Assembly: GCF_002043095.1 (NCBI RefSeq)
Contig: NZ_MVOC01000048.1
Span: forward strand, 123,885 to 187,884
Length of the DNA stretch: 64,000 nt
Direction: 5' to 3'
Source: Mycobacterium sp. AT1
GTDB lineage: Bacteria; Actinomycetota; Actinomycetes; Mycobacteriales; Mycobacteriaceae
In this document: positions 1 through 9,159 of the stretch, one piece after another
How the letters are laid out: every line of letters begins with the position of its first letter
How positions within the stretch are numbered: the first letter of the stretch is position 1
Notes under the pieces: model-generated
Database searches by the model: none
Told to the model about the DNA's origin: nothing
What the model saw: the letters and a program-made list of their open reading frames with translations, nothing else
Program-made: the position numbers and the translations under genes

Positions 1-516
1 GTCGTGGTCTTCCCAGGAGATGCTGGTCTTCGCCTCGGCCACCTCGAACCCACCGACGACGAATTCCCGTGTGGTCAAGTCGAATTCGCGCACGACGGTG
101 GCGTCGGACCCGCCGCGGGACAGCTCCACCAGGGCGAGGGTGTAGTCGGGTTCGATGACCTCGGCGCCCGCCCAGACCCACTTCTCGCCGTCTTCGGTGG
201 CCAACGCGTCGAGGTCGACGAGGACGTCCCAGTCGGGATCGTCGGTCCGGTACTGCTCCAGCGTGGTGCGCCGCCACAGCCCGCGGGGGTGCGTGCCGTC
301 GCGCCAGTAGTTGTAGAGGTAGTCGCCGCGACGCCGCACGTAGGGGATGCGGGCATCGGTGTCGAGGATCTCGAGGGCCTCGGCGCGCATCTGCTCGAAC
401 CGCTCACCGCCGAGCTCGGCGAGCGTCGGCTCGTTGTGGCGTCGCACCCACTCGAGCGCGTCGTCGCCGGTGATGTCCTCGAGCCAGAGCTGGGGGTCGT
501 CGTCCACGAGGTCCAT
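1..516 (-). CDS. Prolyl oligopeptidase-family (S9A) serine peptidase, N-terminal part
   Basis: Only the first 172 codons lie in the window; the gene runs off the left edge, so the catalytic Ser/Asp/His domain cannot be inspected. The N-terminus shows the S9A hallmark WLEDITGDDALEWVRRHN (residues about 11-28), followed by the YLYNFWRDGTHPRGLWRRT stretch that begins the beta-propeller. Family knowledge: S9A enzymes are cytosolic peptidases that cut short peptides after proline or basic residues. Position next to the DUF779 gene and lpdC matches Rv0457c. ATG at 516 is the first start before the signature; it faces the DUF779 gene head to head with a 58-bp gap. Specificity cannot be judged from this part. 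Confidence 0.85.
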   Translation of the reverse strand, partial: MDLVDDDPQLWLEDITGDDALEWVRRHNEPTLAELGGERFEQMRAEALEILDTDARIPYVRRRGDYLYNYWRDGTHPRGLWRRTTLEQYRTDDPDWDVLVDLDALATEDGEKWVWAGAEVIEPDYTLALVELSRGGSDATVVREFDLTTREFVVGGFEVAEAKTSISWEDHD

Positions 517-574
517 TGTGGCCGTCGGCGTACTGTGAGCTGTGCAACACCTGGTCGACGGACCGTGAGAGGGG

Positions 575-1081
575 ATGACGATGGCGGACGTACCCAACCG
601 CGCACTGATCACCGAGGCTGCGGCCGAATTGCTGCGCACGCTGCAAGGTCGCCACGGCGCGTTGATGTTTCACCAGTCCGGTGGTTGCTGCGACGGGTCG
701 TCGCCGATGTGTTACCCCGACGGCGAGTTCCTGGTGGGTGACCGTGACGTCCTGCTCGGCACGCTCGACGTTGGCGACGGCGTGCCGGTGTGGATATCGG
801 GCAGCCAGTTCGAGGCGTGGAAGCACACCCAGCTGGTCATCGACGTGGTGCCCGGCCGCGGTGGCGGCTTCAGCCTCGAGACGCCGGAGGGCATGAGGTT
901 CCTCAGCCGCGGACGCGCCTACACCGAGGAGGAGAACCGGTTGCTCGACGGCGATCCGCCGGTGACCGGGTCGCGGTACGAACGCGGCGAGCGGCCGCGT
1001 GACGGAGGCACCCACGTCGTCGCGGAGGCGTCGGACGCCTGCCCGATTCCCGCGGCTCGCCCCGCGATCGCGCACAGCTGA
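575..1081 (+). CDS. DUF779 family protein
   Basis: 168 aa, full length for DUF779 (Rv0459 type). A cysteine cluster SGGCCDGSSPMC (C38, C39, C46) sits at the domain start, and the block VWISGSQFEAWKHTQLVIDVVPGRGG is characteristic. DUF779 proteins are usually encoded beside an aldehyde dehydrogenase, and a role with that enzyme is suspected but not established. Here the dehydrogenase (Rv0458 counterpart) is not adjacent. The start ATG at 575 follows a GAGAGGGG ribosome-binding site; a second in-frame ATG is at 581. Biochemical function is unknown. Confidence 0.85.
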   Translation: MTMADVPNRALITEAAAELLRTLQGRHGALMFHQSGGCCDGSSPMCYPDGEFLVGDRDVLLGTLDVGDGVPVWISGSQFEAWKHTQLVIDVVPGRGGGFSLETPEGMRFLSRGRAYTEEENRLLDGDPPVTGSRYERGERPRDGGTHVVAEASDACPIPAARPAIAHS

Positions 1082-1114
1082 AGCATCGACCGCAGGCGGC
1101 GTAGCCGCGACCAT

Positions 1115-1120
1115 TAGGCT
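1115..1120 (+). promoter_or_regulatory. -10 element of lpdC, leaderless
   Basis: TAGGCT ends 6 nt before the GTG start at 1127, so the transcript would begin at or next to the start codon. Inference from spacing; no -35 is evident. Confidence 0.5.
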
Positions 1121-1126
1121 GGGGTC

Positions 1127-2521
<1,395 letters not shown>

Positions 2522-2531
2522 GCGACGACAC

Positions 2532-2801
2532 GTGAGAGGCACGGTCGTCGCGGGTGTCGGCGGCTTGATCGTTGGCCACATGCTGTGGCTGACTGCGATC
2601 TCCTTCGCGACGAAGACGACCACCGTCGACGTCTGGGTACTCGTCATCGCGGCCGCGACGCTGATCCTCGGCGTCGCGTGCGTCCTGCTGGGCCGGACGT
2701 TGCACCGCCGCAAGGCGTTCGCCAAGGCGGCGTTCCTGTGGTGTCTTCCCGTCTCGCCGCTGCTGTTCTCGCTCAGCGTGCTCGCGGTGACCTACCTGTA
2801 G
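2532..2801 (+). CDS. Small integral membrane protein (Rv0463-like)
   Basis: 89 aa with three predicted hydrophobic segments (about 4-26, 34-54, 66-88) separated by a basic loop RTLHRRKAF. No catalytic motif. It starts with GTG 10 bp after lpdC and ends 6 bp from the oppositely oriented stop of the next gene. Position matches Rv0463. Function unknown; probably co-transcribed with lpdC. Confidence 0.75.
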   Translation: MRGTVVAGVGGLIVGHMLWLTAISFATKTTTVDVWVLVIAAATLILGVACVLLGRTLHRRKAFAKAAFLWCLPVSPLLFSLSVLAVTYL

Positions 2802-2807
2802 CGCCAA

Positions 2808-3362
2808 TCAGTTCGGGAAGTCCAGCGGGATCTTCAGCGTCGCCATCGTGGCGGCCAACCCGTCGTATTGGCTTGCCAGCATGCAGAATTCGATCAGTTG
2901 CTTCTTCGTGAGGTACGTCGACAGGGCCGTCCAGGTCTCGGCCGACATGGACCGCGTGATGACGAACTCGTCGGTCGCGGTGATCAGCACCCGCTGCCGG
3001 TCGGTGAGCCCCTCTGCGTCCGGGCCCTCGAAGATCCGAGCTTGAGTCTCGAGGTCGACGCCACGGCTGCGCGCGAGGCGCCGGTGCTGCTGTAGTTCGT
3101 ACTCGCAGTCGCGGAGATGTCCGACCCGCAGGATGACCAGCTCGGCCTCTTGACGGGGCAGCTTGCCGAGGCCGAGCAGCATCCCCGAGTACGGCAGCCA
3201 GGCCAGGAACAGCAGCTGGTGCTGCCCGATCACGTTGAACAACGCGAATCGGGGGGCGCGGATGGCCCTGGCGCCCAGCTTGGCGATGATCCAGTTCAGG
3301 GGTCCGAGTTCGCGGAAACCTCCTGGCCGGATACGGGCGGGGACAGTCTCGGAAGCGCTCAC
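2808..3362 (-). CDS. Carboxymuconolactone decarboxylase / AhpD-like protein
   Basis: 184 aa, all-alpha AhpD-like fold. The segment ELVILRVGHLRDCEYELQQH holds the family Glu pair and a C86-x6-H93 motif; the second Cys of the AhpD CxxC pair is absent, so the family assignment is to CMD-like proteins rather than true AhpD. These proteins are either decarboxylases or thiol peroxidase partners; which applies here cannot be told. It lies 20 bp downstream of ramB on the same strand (Rv0464c-Rv0465c arrangement), so it is probably co-transcribed with ramB. The GTG at 3362 gives MSASETVPAR as N-terminus. Confidence 0.85.
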   Translation of the reverse strand: MSASETVPARIRPGGFRELGPLNWIIAKLGARAIRAPRFALFNVIGQHQLLFLAWLPYSGMLLGLGKLPRQEAELVILRVGHLRDCEYELQQHRRLARSRGVDLETQARIFEGPDAEGLTDRQRVLITATDEFVITRSMSAETWTALSTYLTKKQLIEFCMLASQYDGLAATMATLKIPLDFPN

Positions 3363-3382
3363 CTCTTGGAGTGTAGGTGGGG

Positions 3383-4810
3383 TCAGGTGCGCCTGACCGG
3401 ATACGGCGACACCGTGCTGCGGTGCTCGTCGAGATCGAGGGCGCGGCCGAGCGCGGGGAATGCCCGTTGCGGGCAGTTGTCCCGTTCGCACACCCGACAG
3501 CCCGCACCGATCGGCGTACCCACTTCGCTGGACAGGTCGAGCCCGTCGGAGTACACCAGCCGCTGCGCGTGCCGCAGCTCGCAGCCGAGGCCGATCGCGA
3601 ATGTCTTGCCCGGCTGGCCGTACCGCGACGCTCGGCGCTCGACGGTGCGGGCCACCCACATGTAGTGCCGGCCGTCGGGCATCTGAGCGATCTGCACCAG
3701 GATCTTGCCGGGGTTGGCGAACGTCTCGTAGACGTTCCACAGCGGGCAGGTGCCGCCACTGGAGGAGAAGTGAAAACCCGTGGCGGACTGGCGCTTCGAC
3801 ATGTTCCCTGCGCGGTCGACACGGACGAACGACAGCGGAACGCCCCGCATCGACGGCCGCTGCAACGTGGACAGCCGGTGGGCGATGGTCTCGTAGCTGA
3901 CCGAGTAGAACGCCGAGAGCCGCTCGACGTCGTAGCGGAAGTTCTCGGCCACGTCGTGGAACTGGCGATACGGCAGGATCGTGGCGGCCGCGAAGTAGTT
4001 GGCCAACCCCAGGCGCGCCAGGGTGCGGGACTCGTCGCTGGTGAAGTTGCCCTCGTCGGCGAGGGTGTCGATGAGGTCGCCGAACTCGAGGTAGGCCAAT
4101 TCGGCGGCGAGCTTGAACACCGTCTGTCCGGACGGTAGGTGCCCGCCGATCTCGAGTGTCTTGGTGGCGGGGTCGAAGCGGTGCAGCACGGTGTCGCCCA
4201 GATCGATCCGCTTGACGATGTGAACGCCGTGCACCCGGACGAGGCGGTCGGACAGTTCGGCCGCGAGGTCGGCGCGGTTCATCCGCATCCGGACGGTGAG
4301 GTCTTCGGCGGCGGTGTCGAGCTCGTGCAGGTAGTTCTGCCGTTGGTAGAAGTAGTCCCGCACCTCCTCGTGCGGCATCGTGATGGATCCCCACCCGGAG
4401 CTGGCGCCGCTGCCGTCGGAGAATCGGCCCTCGGTGGCCGCCGCCAGCTGGGTGATGGTCAGCCGGTAGCGCCGGTGCAGGTTGACCATCGCCTGAGCCA
4501 GCGCAGGATGGGCGTTGACGACGTCGGCGACCTCGGAAGGGGCGACGTCGACGCCGACGTCGCTGTCCATCGTCACCTCGCGCAGTTCGGCCACCAGGCG
4601 GGTGTCGTCCTGCGAGGCGAAGAACGTCGCGTCGACGCCGAACACCTCGGTGATGCGCAGCAGGACCGCGACGGTCAGTGGGCGGACGTCGCGCTCGATC
4701 TGGTTCAGGTAGCTGGGGGAGATGTCGAGCATTTGGGCCAACGCGGCCTGGCTGAATCCGCGCTCACTGCGGAGCTGGCGCACTCGTGATCCGACGTAGG
4801 TCTTGGCCAC
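3383..4810 (-). CDS. ramB: Transcriptional regulator RamB (glyoxylate / acetate metabolism)
   Basis: 475 aa. An XRE/Cro HTH (about 8-62) contains GFSQAALAQMLDISPSYLNQ; the middle is the ImmA/IrrE-like domain; the C-terminal DUF2083 region carries cysteines (GGTCPLW, GLGCELRH, GAGCRVCERDNCPQ) that could bind metal. RamB is known to repress isocitrate lyase and its own gene in mycobacteria and corynebacteria, and icl lies two genes away. The start is uncertain: GTG at 4810 gives MAKTYVGSRV, like the M. tuberculosis protein, while an in-frame ATG at 4822 adds four residues. A 7-5-7 inverted repeat just upstream (4831-4849) is a likely autoregulatory site. Confidence 0.95.
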   Translation of the reverse strand: MAKTYVGSRVRQLRSERGFSQAALAQMLDISPSYLNQIERDVRPLTVAVLLRITEVFGVDATFFASQDDTRLVAELREVTMDSDVGVDVAPSEVADVVNAHPALAQAMVNLHRRYRLTITQLAAATEGRFSDGSGASSGWGSITMPHEEVRDYFYQRQNYLHELDTAAEDLTVRMRMNRADLAAELSDRLVRVHGVHIVKRIDLGDTVLHRFDPATKTLEIGGHLPSGQTVFKLAAELAYLEFGDLIDTLADEGNFTSDESRTLARLGLANYFAAATILPYRQFHDVAENFRYDVERLSAFYSVSYETIAHRLSTLQRPSMRGVPLSFVRVDRAGNMSKRQSATGFHFSSSGGTCPLWNVYETFANPGKILVQIAQMPDGRHYMWVARTVERRASRYGQPGKTFAIGLGCELRHAQRLVYSDGLDLSSEVGTPIGAGCRVCERDNCPQRAFPALGRALDLDEHRSTVSPYPVRRT

Positions 4811-4830
4811 GCCGACCAGCATAATGAGCC

Positions 4831-4849
4831 TGCGAAGGCGCTCTTCGCA
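4831..4849. promoter_or_regulatory. Candidate RamB operator between ramB and thioesterase gene
   Basis: Perfect inverted repeat TGCGAAG-gcgct-CTTCGCA between the divergent starts of ramB and the Rv0466-like gene. The half-site CTTCGCA recurs twice upstream of icl and resembles the corynebacterial RamB box core (CTTTGCAAA). Binding is inferred. Confidence 0.5.
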
Positions 4850-4888
4850 GGATTGGCACAGGCATCGCTCGTGGCATCATTTGGACTC

Positions 4889-5707
4889 GTGAGTACCACG
4901 GTCGGGTTGGGCACTGGTCTGTCGAAGTCGATGATGCCGGTCCCCGATCCGCATCCCGACGTCTTCGACGTCGAATGGCCGCTGCGGGTCGCCGACGTCG
5001 ACCGGACGGGCAGGCTGAAGTTCGACGCCGCGACCCGGCACATCCAGGACGTCGGGTCAGATCAGCTGCGTGAGATGGGCTTCGAGGAGACCCATCCCCT
5101 GTGGATCGTCCGTCGCACCATGATCGACATGATCGAGCCGATCGAGTTCAAGGACATGCTCAGGTTGCGCCGGTGGTGTTCGGGCACATCCAACCGGTGG
5201 TGCGACATGCGGGTGCGCATAGAAGGTAGACGGGCGGGCCTCGTGGAGTCAGAGGCGTTCTGGATCAACATCAACCGCGAGACGCAGGGGCCGGCGCGCA
5301 TCTCCGACGACTTCATCGCGGGGTTGCAGAAGACCACCAGCGTCGACCGGCTGCGCTGGAAGGCCTACCTGAAGGCGGGCGCCCGCGAAGATGCGGTCGC
5401 CGTTCGGCGATATCCCGTCCGCGTCAGCGACATCGACATCTTCGACCACATGAACAACTCGGTGTACTGGAGCGTCATCGAGGACTACCTCTACGACAAG
5501 CCGGAGCTGGTGGCCAAGCCGCTACGGGTCACCATCGAGCACGACCTGCCGGTGGCGTTGGGGGACCAGCTCGAGATCATTCAGCACCAGTATCCGGCTG
5601 GCTCGACCGACAGGTTCGGCGAGGAGCTCGTGGATCGCACTGTTACAACGCTCACATTTGTGGTCGGCGATGAGGTCAAGGCCGTCGCCAGTCTCTTCTC
5701 GCTCTGA
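4889..5707 (+). CDS. Acyl-ACP thioesterase-like hotdog protein (Rv0466-like)
   Basis: 272 aa with two hotdog domains. The first (about 15-140) holds VADVDRTGRLKFDAATRHIQD and GFEETHPLWIVRRTMIDM; the second (about 170-272) holds VRVSDIDIFDHMNNSVYWS, where the Asn/His-type catalytic motif of acyl-ACP thioesterases (DHMNNS) is visible. Such enzymes release free fatty acids from acyl-ACP or acyl-CoA. GTG at 4889 gives an N-terminus close in length to Rv0466; an in-frame TTG at 4853 would add 12 poorly conserved residues. Divergent from ramB, upstream of icl. Confidence 0.85.
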   Translation: MSTTVGLGTGLSKSMMPVPDPHPDVFDVEWPLRVADVDRTGRLKFDAATRHIQDVGSDQLREMGFEETHPLWIVRRTMIDMIEPIEFKDMLRLRRWCSGTSNRWCDMRVRIEGRRAGLVESEAFWININRETQGPARISDDFIAGLQKTTSVDRLRWKAYLKAGAREDAVAVRRYPVRVSDIDIFDHMNNSVYWSVIEDYLYDKPELVAKPLRVTIEHDLPVALGDQLEIIQHQYPAGSTDRFGEELVDRTVTTLTFVVGDEVKAVASLFSL

Positions 5708-5722
5708 ATCGATCGGGTTTAA

Positions 5723-5738
5723 CAGTACGAGCGTACTG
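5723..5738. promoter_or_regulatory. Perfect 16-bp palindrome-type operator upstream of icl
   Basis: CAGTACG-AG-CGTACTG, 15 bp past the thioesterase stop and 228 bp before the icl start. Two 7-bp perfect arms with a 2-bp centre suit a TetR- or GntR-type dimer. Regulator unknown. Confidence 0.4.
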
Positions 5739-5752
5739 ACCTGCGCCGTTGC

Positions 5753-5768
5753 GTTACCGCGCGGTAAC
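5753..5768. promoter_or_regulatory. Perfect palindrome GTTACC-GCGC-GGTAAC upstream of icl
   Basis: Perfect palindrome. Read as GTTAC-n6-GTAAC it has the spacing and half-site form of actinobacterial GlnR boxes (GTNAC-n6-GNNAC type). It lies about 200 bp upstream of icl. Assignment to GlnR is inference. Confidence 0.4.
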
Positions 5769-5794
5769 TTCTGAACCGTTTCAGTCGGCGGCAC

Positions 5795-5811
5795 CTTCGC
5801 AATCTTCGCAA
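5795..5811. promoter_or_regulatory. Tandem CTTCGCAA repeats, candidate RamB sites of icl
   Basis: CTTCGCAA occurs twice with a 9-nt period, about 155 bp upstream of the icl start; the same heptamer forms the inverted repeat ahead of ramB. A looser inverted version (TTGGCGAAAA) follows near 5829. RamB control of icl is established in relatives; these exact sites are inferred. Confidence 0.45.
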
Positions 5812-5965
5812 GATGCGCGTAATGCTTGGCGAAAATTGGCACGCGAAACGGGTGGACCTGCGACTATGGGCTGTGTCATGGTCGTGTCAGCAGAAAAGCT
5901 AATGCGCGGTGGCGTTAACAACGAACGAAGGCAACGTCGCCGGCACTCGTAATCGAAGGAGCCCG

Positions 5966-7252
5966 ATGTCCACCGTTGGCACGCCCAAGTCACCCGAACA
6001 AATCCAGCACGACTGGAACACCAACCCCCGCTGGAACGGCATCGAGCGCACGTACTCCGCCGAGGACGTCGTCGCTCTGCAGGGTCACGTCGTCGAGGAG
6101 AGCACGCTGGCCCGCCGCGGTGCCGAGGTGCTGTGGGAGCAGCTCCACGACATGGACTACGTCAACTCGCTTGGCGCACTGACCGGCAACCAGGCCGTGC
6201 AGCAGGTCCGCGCCGGCCTCAAGGCCATCTACCTGTCGGGTTGGCAGGTCGCCGGGGACGCGAACCTCTCCGGTCACACCTACCCCGACCAGAGCCTGTA
6301 CCCGGCCAACTCGGTGCCGCAGGTGGTGCGCCGCATCAACAACGCGCTGCTGCGTGCCGACCAGATCGCCAAGGTCGAGGGTGACCGCTCGGTGGAGAAC
6401 TGGCTGGCTCCGATCGTCGCCGACGGTGAAGCCGGCTTCGGTGGCGCGCTGAACGTCTACGAACTGCAGAAGGCCATGATCGCCGCCGGTGTCGCCGGTT
6501 CGCACTGGGAGGACCAGCTGGCCTCGGAGAAGAAGTGCGGCCACCTCGGTGGCAAGGTGCTGATCCCCACCCAGCAGCACATCCGCACCCTGACCTCGGC
6601 GCGCCTGGCGTCCGACGTCGCCGACGTGCCTACGGTCGTCATCGCCCGCACCGACGCCGAGGCAGCCACGCTGATCACCTCCGACGTCGACGAGCGCGAC
6701 CAGCCGTTCATCACCGGCGAGCGCACCAAGGAAGGCTTCTACCGGGTCAAGAACGGCCTGGAGCCCTGCATCGCCCGCGCCAAGTCCTACGCGCCGTACT
6801 CCGATCTCATCTGGATGGAGACCGGCACCCCGGACCTGGAGCTGGCCAAGAAGTTCGCCGAGGGCGTCAAGAGCGAGTTCCCGGACCAGATGCTGGCCTA
6901 CAACTGCTCGCCGTCGTTCAACTGGAAGCAGCACCTGGACGACGCGACCATCGCGAAGTTCCAGAACGAGCTCGGCGCAATGGGATTCAAGTTCCAGTTC
7001 ATCACCCTCGCCGGCTTCCACGCCCTCAACTACTCGATGTTCGATCTGGCCCACGGCTACGCCCGCAACCAGATGAGCGCCTACGTCGAGCTGCAGGAGC
7101 GCGAGTTCGCCGCCGAGGAGCGTGGCTACACCGCGACGAAGCACCAGCGTGAGGTCGGCGCCGGCTACTTCGACCGGATCGCCACCACCGTTGACCCGAC
7201 GTCGTCGACCACCGCGCTCGCGGGCTCGACCGAAGAGGGCCAGTTCCACTAA
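5966..7252 (+). CDS. icl: Isocitrate lyase
   Basis: 428 aa, the same length as M. tuberculosis Icl1 (Rv0467). It splits isocitrate to glyoxylate and succinate in the glyoxylate shunt and also acts as methylisocitrate lyase in mycobacteria. Seen: the catalytic loop KKCGHLGGK with C191, the NCSPSFNW substrate-binding segment, and the closing C-terminal tail ending GQFH. ATG at 5966 is preceded by GAAGGA at 5955-5960; earlier in-frame starts are rejected because homology begins at MSTVGTPKSP. The 258-bp upstream region is rich in palindromes (5723, 5753, 5795), consistent with RamB and further control. fadB2 follows after repeat A. Confidence 0.98.
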   Translation: MSTVGTPKSPEQIQHDWNTNPRWNGIERTYSAEDVVALQGHVVEESTLARRGAEVLWEQLHDMDYVNSLGALTGNQAVQQVRAGLKAIYLSGWQVAGDANLSGHTYPDQSLYPANSVPQVVRRINNALLRADQIAKVEGDRSVENWLAPIVADGEAGFGGALNVYELQKAMIAAGVAGSHWEDQLASEKKCGHLGGKVLIPTQQHIRTLTSARLASDVADVPTVVIARTDAEAATLITSDVDERDQPFITGERTKEGFYRVKNGLEPCIARAKSYAPYSDLIWMETGTPDLELAKKFAEGVKSEFPDQMLAYNCSPSFNWKQHLDDATIAKFQNELGAMGFKFQFITLAGFHALNYSMFDLAHGYARNQMSAYVELQEREFAAEERGYTATKHQREVGAGYFDRIATTVDPTSSTTALAGSTEEGQFH

Positions 7253-7260
7253 TTCACTAC

Positions 7261-7325
7261 CGCCGAGTGCACGGTTGTTGAACGCAAACGTCGAGAAGAC
7301 GCGTCCACCTTCCGTGCACTCGGCG
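7261..7325. repeat. Palindromic intergenic repeat A (65 bp)
   Basis: Terminal arms CGCCGAGTGCACGG and CCGTGCACTCGGCG are perfect 14-bp inverted repeats around a 37-bp centre. It starts 8 bp after the icl stop and could fold into a hairpin that acts as a terminator, but there is no T-tract. It belongs to the same family as repeats at 8204, 9139 and 35141. Confidence 0.7.
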
Positions 7326-7342
7326 TATGTAAGGGTGACGGT

Positions 7343-8197
7343 ATGACTATCGAGCGGGTGGGCGTCGTCGGCGCCGGACAAATGGGCGCGGGCATCGCGG
7401 AGGTGTCGCTGCGCGCGGGTGCGGACGTCCGCATCTACGAGCCCACCGAGGCGTTGGCCGCGGCGGGCCGCGACCGCATCACGAAGTCCCTGGAGCGGGG
7501 TGTCAGCAGGGGCAAGCTGACCGAGGCCGAACGTGACGAGGCGCTCGCCCGGCTGAGCGTCGCCACCGACATCGGCGACCTGGCCGATCGGGACCTGGTG
7601 ATCGAGGCCATCGTCGAGGACGCCGCGGTCAAGGCGAAGGTCTTCGCGCAACTCGACGAGGCGATCACCGATCCCGACGCCGTGCTGGCGTCGAACACGT
7701 CGAGCATCCCGATCATGAAAATCGCTGCGGCGACGAAGAATCCGGGCCGCGTGCTGGGGTTGCACTTCTTCAACCCGGTTCCGGTGCTACCGCTGGTCGA
7801 GCTCGTCCCGACGTTGGTCACCACCGACGCGGCGTTGGCCCGCGTCGAGCAGTTCGCCGGCGAGCGGCTCGGCAAGAAGGTGGTGCGCTGTACCGACCGC
7901 TCCGGCTTCGTCGTCAACGCGCTGCTGGTGCCGTACCTGCTGGCGGCGATCAGGATGGCCGAGGCCGGTGTCGCCACCGTCGAGGACATCGACACCGCCG
8001 TCGTCGCCGGGTTGTCGCACCCGATGGGCCCGCTGAAGCTGAGCGACCTCGTCGGGCTGGACACGCTGAAGTTGATCGCGGACTCGATGTTCTCCGAGTT
8101 CAAGGAGCCGCTCTACGGGCCGCCGCCGCTGCTGCAGCGGATGGTCGAGGCGGGCCAGCTCGGCAAGAAGTCTGGTCGGGGCTTCTACACGTACTGA
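7343..8197 (+). CDS. fadB2: 3-hydroxybutyryl-CoA dehydrogenase
   Basis: 284 aa NAD(P)-dependent enzyme interconverting acetoacetyl-CoA and 3-hydroxybutyryl-CoA. Seen: N-terminal Rossmann GAGQMGAG (10-17), the catalytic His-Glu pair in LGLHFFNPVPVLPLVEL (H141, E153), and the C-terminal dimerisation domain with GLSHPMGPLKLSDLVGLD. Counterpart of Rv0468. ATG at 7343 follows AAGGGTGAC. Two palindromic repeats (A upstream, B downstream) border the gene, so it is probably a separate transcript from icl. Confidence 0.96.
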   Translation: MTIERVGVVGAGQMGAGIAEVSLRAGADVRIYEPTEALAAAGRDRITKSLERGVSRGKLTEAERDEALARLSVATDIGDLADRDLVIEAIVEDAAVKAKVFAQLDEAITDPDAVLASNTSSIPIMKIAAATKNPGRVLGLHFFNPVPVLPLVELVPTLVTTDAALARVEQFAGERLGKKVVRCTDRSGFVVNALLVPYLLAAIRMAEAGVATVEDIDTAVVAGLSHPMGPLKLSDLVGLDTLKLIADSMFSEFKEPLYGPPPLLQRMVEAGQLGKKSGRGFYTY

Positions 8198-8203
8198 TCG
8201 CCT

Positions 8204-8265
8204 CGCCGAGACTGCAGAAGTTGACGCGTCCGATGCGAATTCTGTCATCTTCTGCAGTCTCGACG
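8204..8265. repeat. Palindromic intergenic repeat B (62 bp)
   Basis: Left arm CGAGACTGCAGAAGTTGAC and right arm GTCATCTTCTGCAGTCTCG are inverted copies with one mismatch; outer bases CGC and ACG extend the match imperfectly. It lies 6 bp after fadB2 and 44 bp before the DUF559 pseudogene. Confidence 0.75.
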
Positions 8266-8309
8266 AATCGTGAGGGAACCGAGCGGCGGGCCGCTGCGCC
8301 TAACGAGGT

Positions 8310-9159
8310 GTGGAGCAACTCGTACTGGCGTCGGAAGCCCTCGCCTCTGGAGCCGTCACTCGACACCAATTGCGGTCGGAGTACGTCAAGCTCCATCGCG
8401 ACGTGTACGCGCCGCGTGGGCTCGAGCTCACCGCACGCCATCGGGCGATAGCGGGCTGGCTGTGGTCACGCCGGGAAGCAGTCCTGGTCGGCAATTCAGC
8501 GGCGGCGCTGCTCGGTACCAAGTGGATATCCGTCGACGAGTCAGCCGAACTCGGGAGGTCGCGATACACCTCGGCGCGCGGCATCGTGGTCCGCAGCGGT
8601 GCGATCGCACCCGATGAGCTGTGCACGGCCCGCGGCATCCCGTGCACGACGGCGCCGCGAACGGCGTACGACGTCGGCCGAACCATGTTGCCGGACAAGA
8701 GCATCGTGCGCATCGACGCGTTGCTGAACGCAACTCGCCATATCGTCGCCGACGTCGAGGCGATCGCCGGACGGTATCCGGCGCCTGCGGGCCGCGCTCG
8801 CACTGGCCGACGGCGGCGCGGAGTCCCCACCGGAGACCCGGTTGCGGTTGCTACTCGTGCGCTCCGGATTGCCGCGGCCGACCACCCAGATTCCGGTTGC
8901 CGACGATCACGGTCGGATCGTGCGGCGGATCGACATGGGATGGCCGGAATGGATGGTGGGCGTCGAGTACGACGGCGCGCAGCACTTCACCGGCCCCGAC
9001 GACTATGTCGCCGACATCGAACGGCTGGAGTTCCTCGCCCATCGCGGCTGGCTCATCGTTCGCGTCGGCGGTCGCCACATGCGTGCACCCGGTGTGGTGG
9101 CGGAGCGGGCGCGACGCGCATTGCTGACCCGCGGTTATCGCCGAGACTGCAGAAGATGA
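8310..9159 (+). pseudogene. DUF559 / AbiEi-like protein gene, frameshifted
   Basis: The first half (frame of 8310, GTG start) encodes an AbiEi-antitoxin-like HTH start (LVLASEALASGAVTRHQLRS) and the linker up to about ADVEAIAGRYP at 8780. The sense then continues in the +1 frame from about 8776 (IRRLRAALALADGG) into a DUF559 endonuclease-fold domain: RIDMGWPEWMVGVEYDGAQHF and ERLEFLAHRGWLIVRV, ending GYRRDCRR with TGA at 9157. The two frames share the ATCCG at the junction, consistent with a small deletion between short direct repeats. Without the shift the product would be about 280-290 aa. The stop codon lies inside repeat C. A sequencing error is the alternative. DUF559 belongs to the VSR/PD-(D/E)XK fold; cellular role unknown. 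Confidence 0.75.

Noticed and set aside
2808..4394. 528-codon frame that would fuse the Rv0464c-like protein to upstream sequence
   Set aside because: The extension lies antisense in frame terms to ramB coding sequence; ramB and the CMD-like gene are separate genes 20 bp apart.
7261..7325. Repeat A as an ordinary icl terminator
   Set aside because: The 37-nt centre and lack of T-tract are unusual for a terminator, and the same sequence recurs at other loci; a terminating side effect is still possible.
5990..7765. 591-codon minus-strand open frame opposite icl and fadB2
   Set aside because: Shadow frame spanning two confirmed genes and the palindromic repeat between them; no domain.
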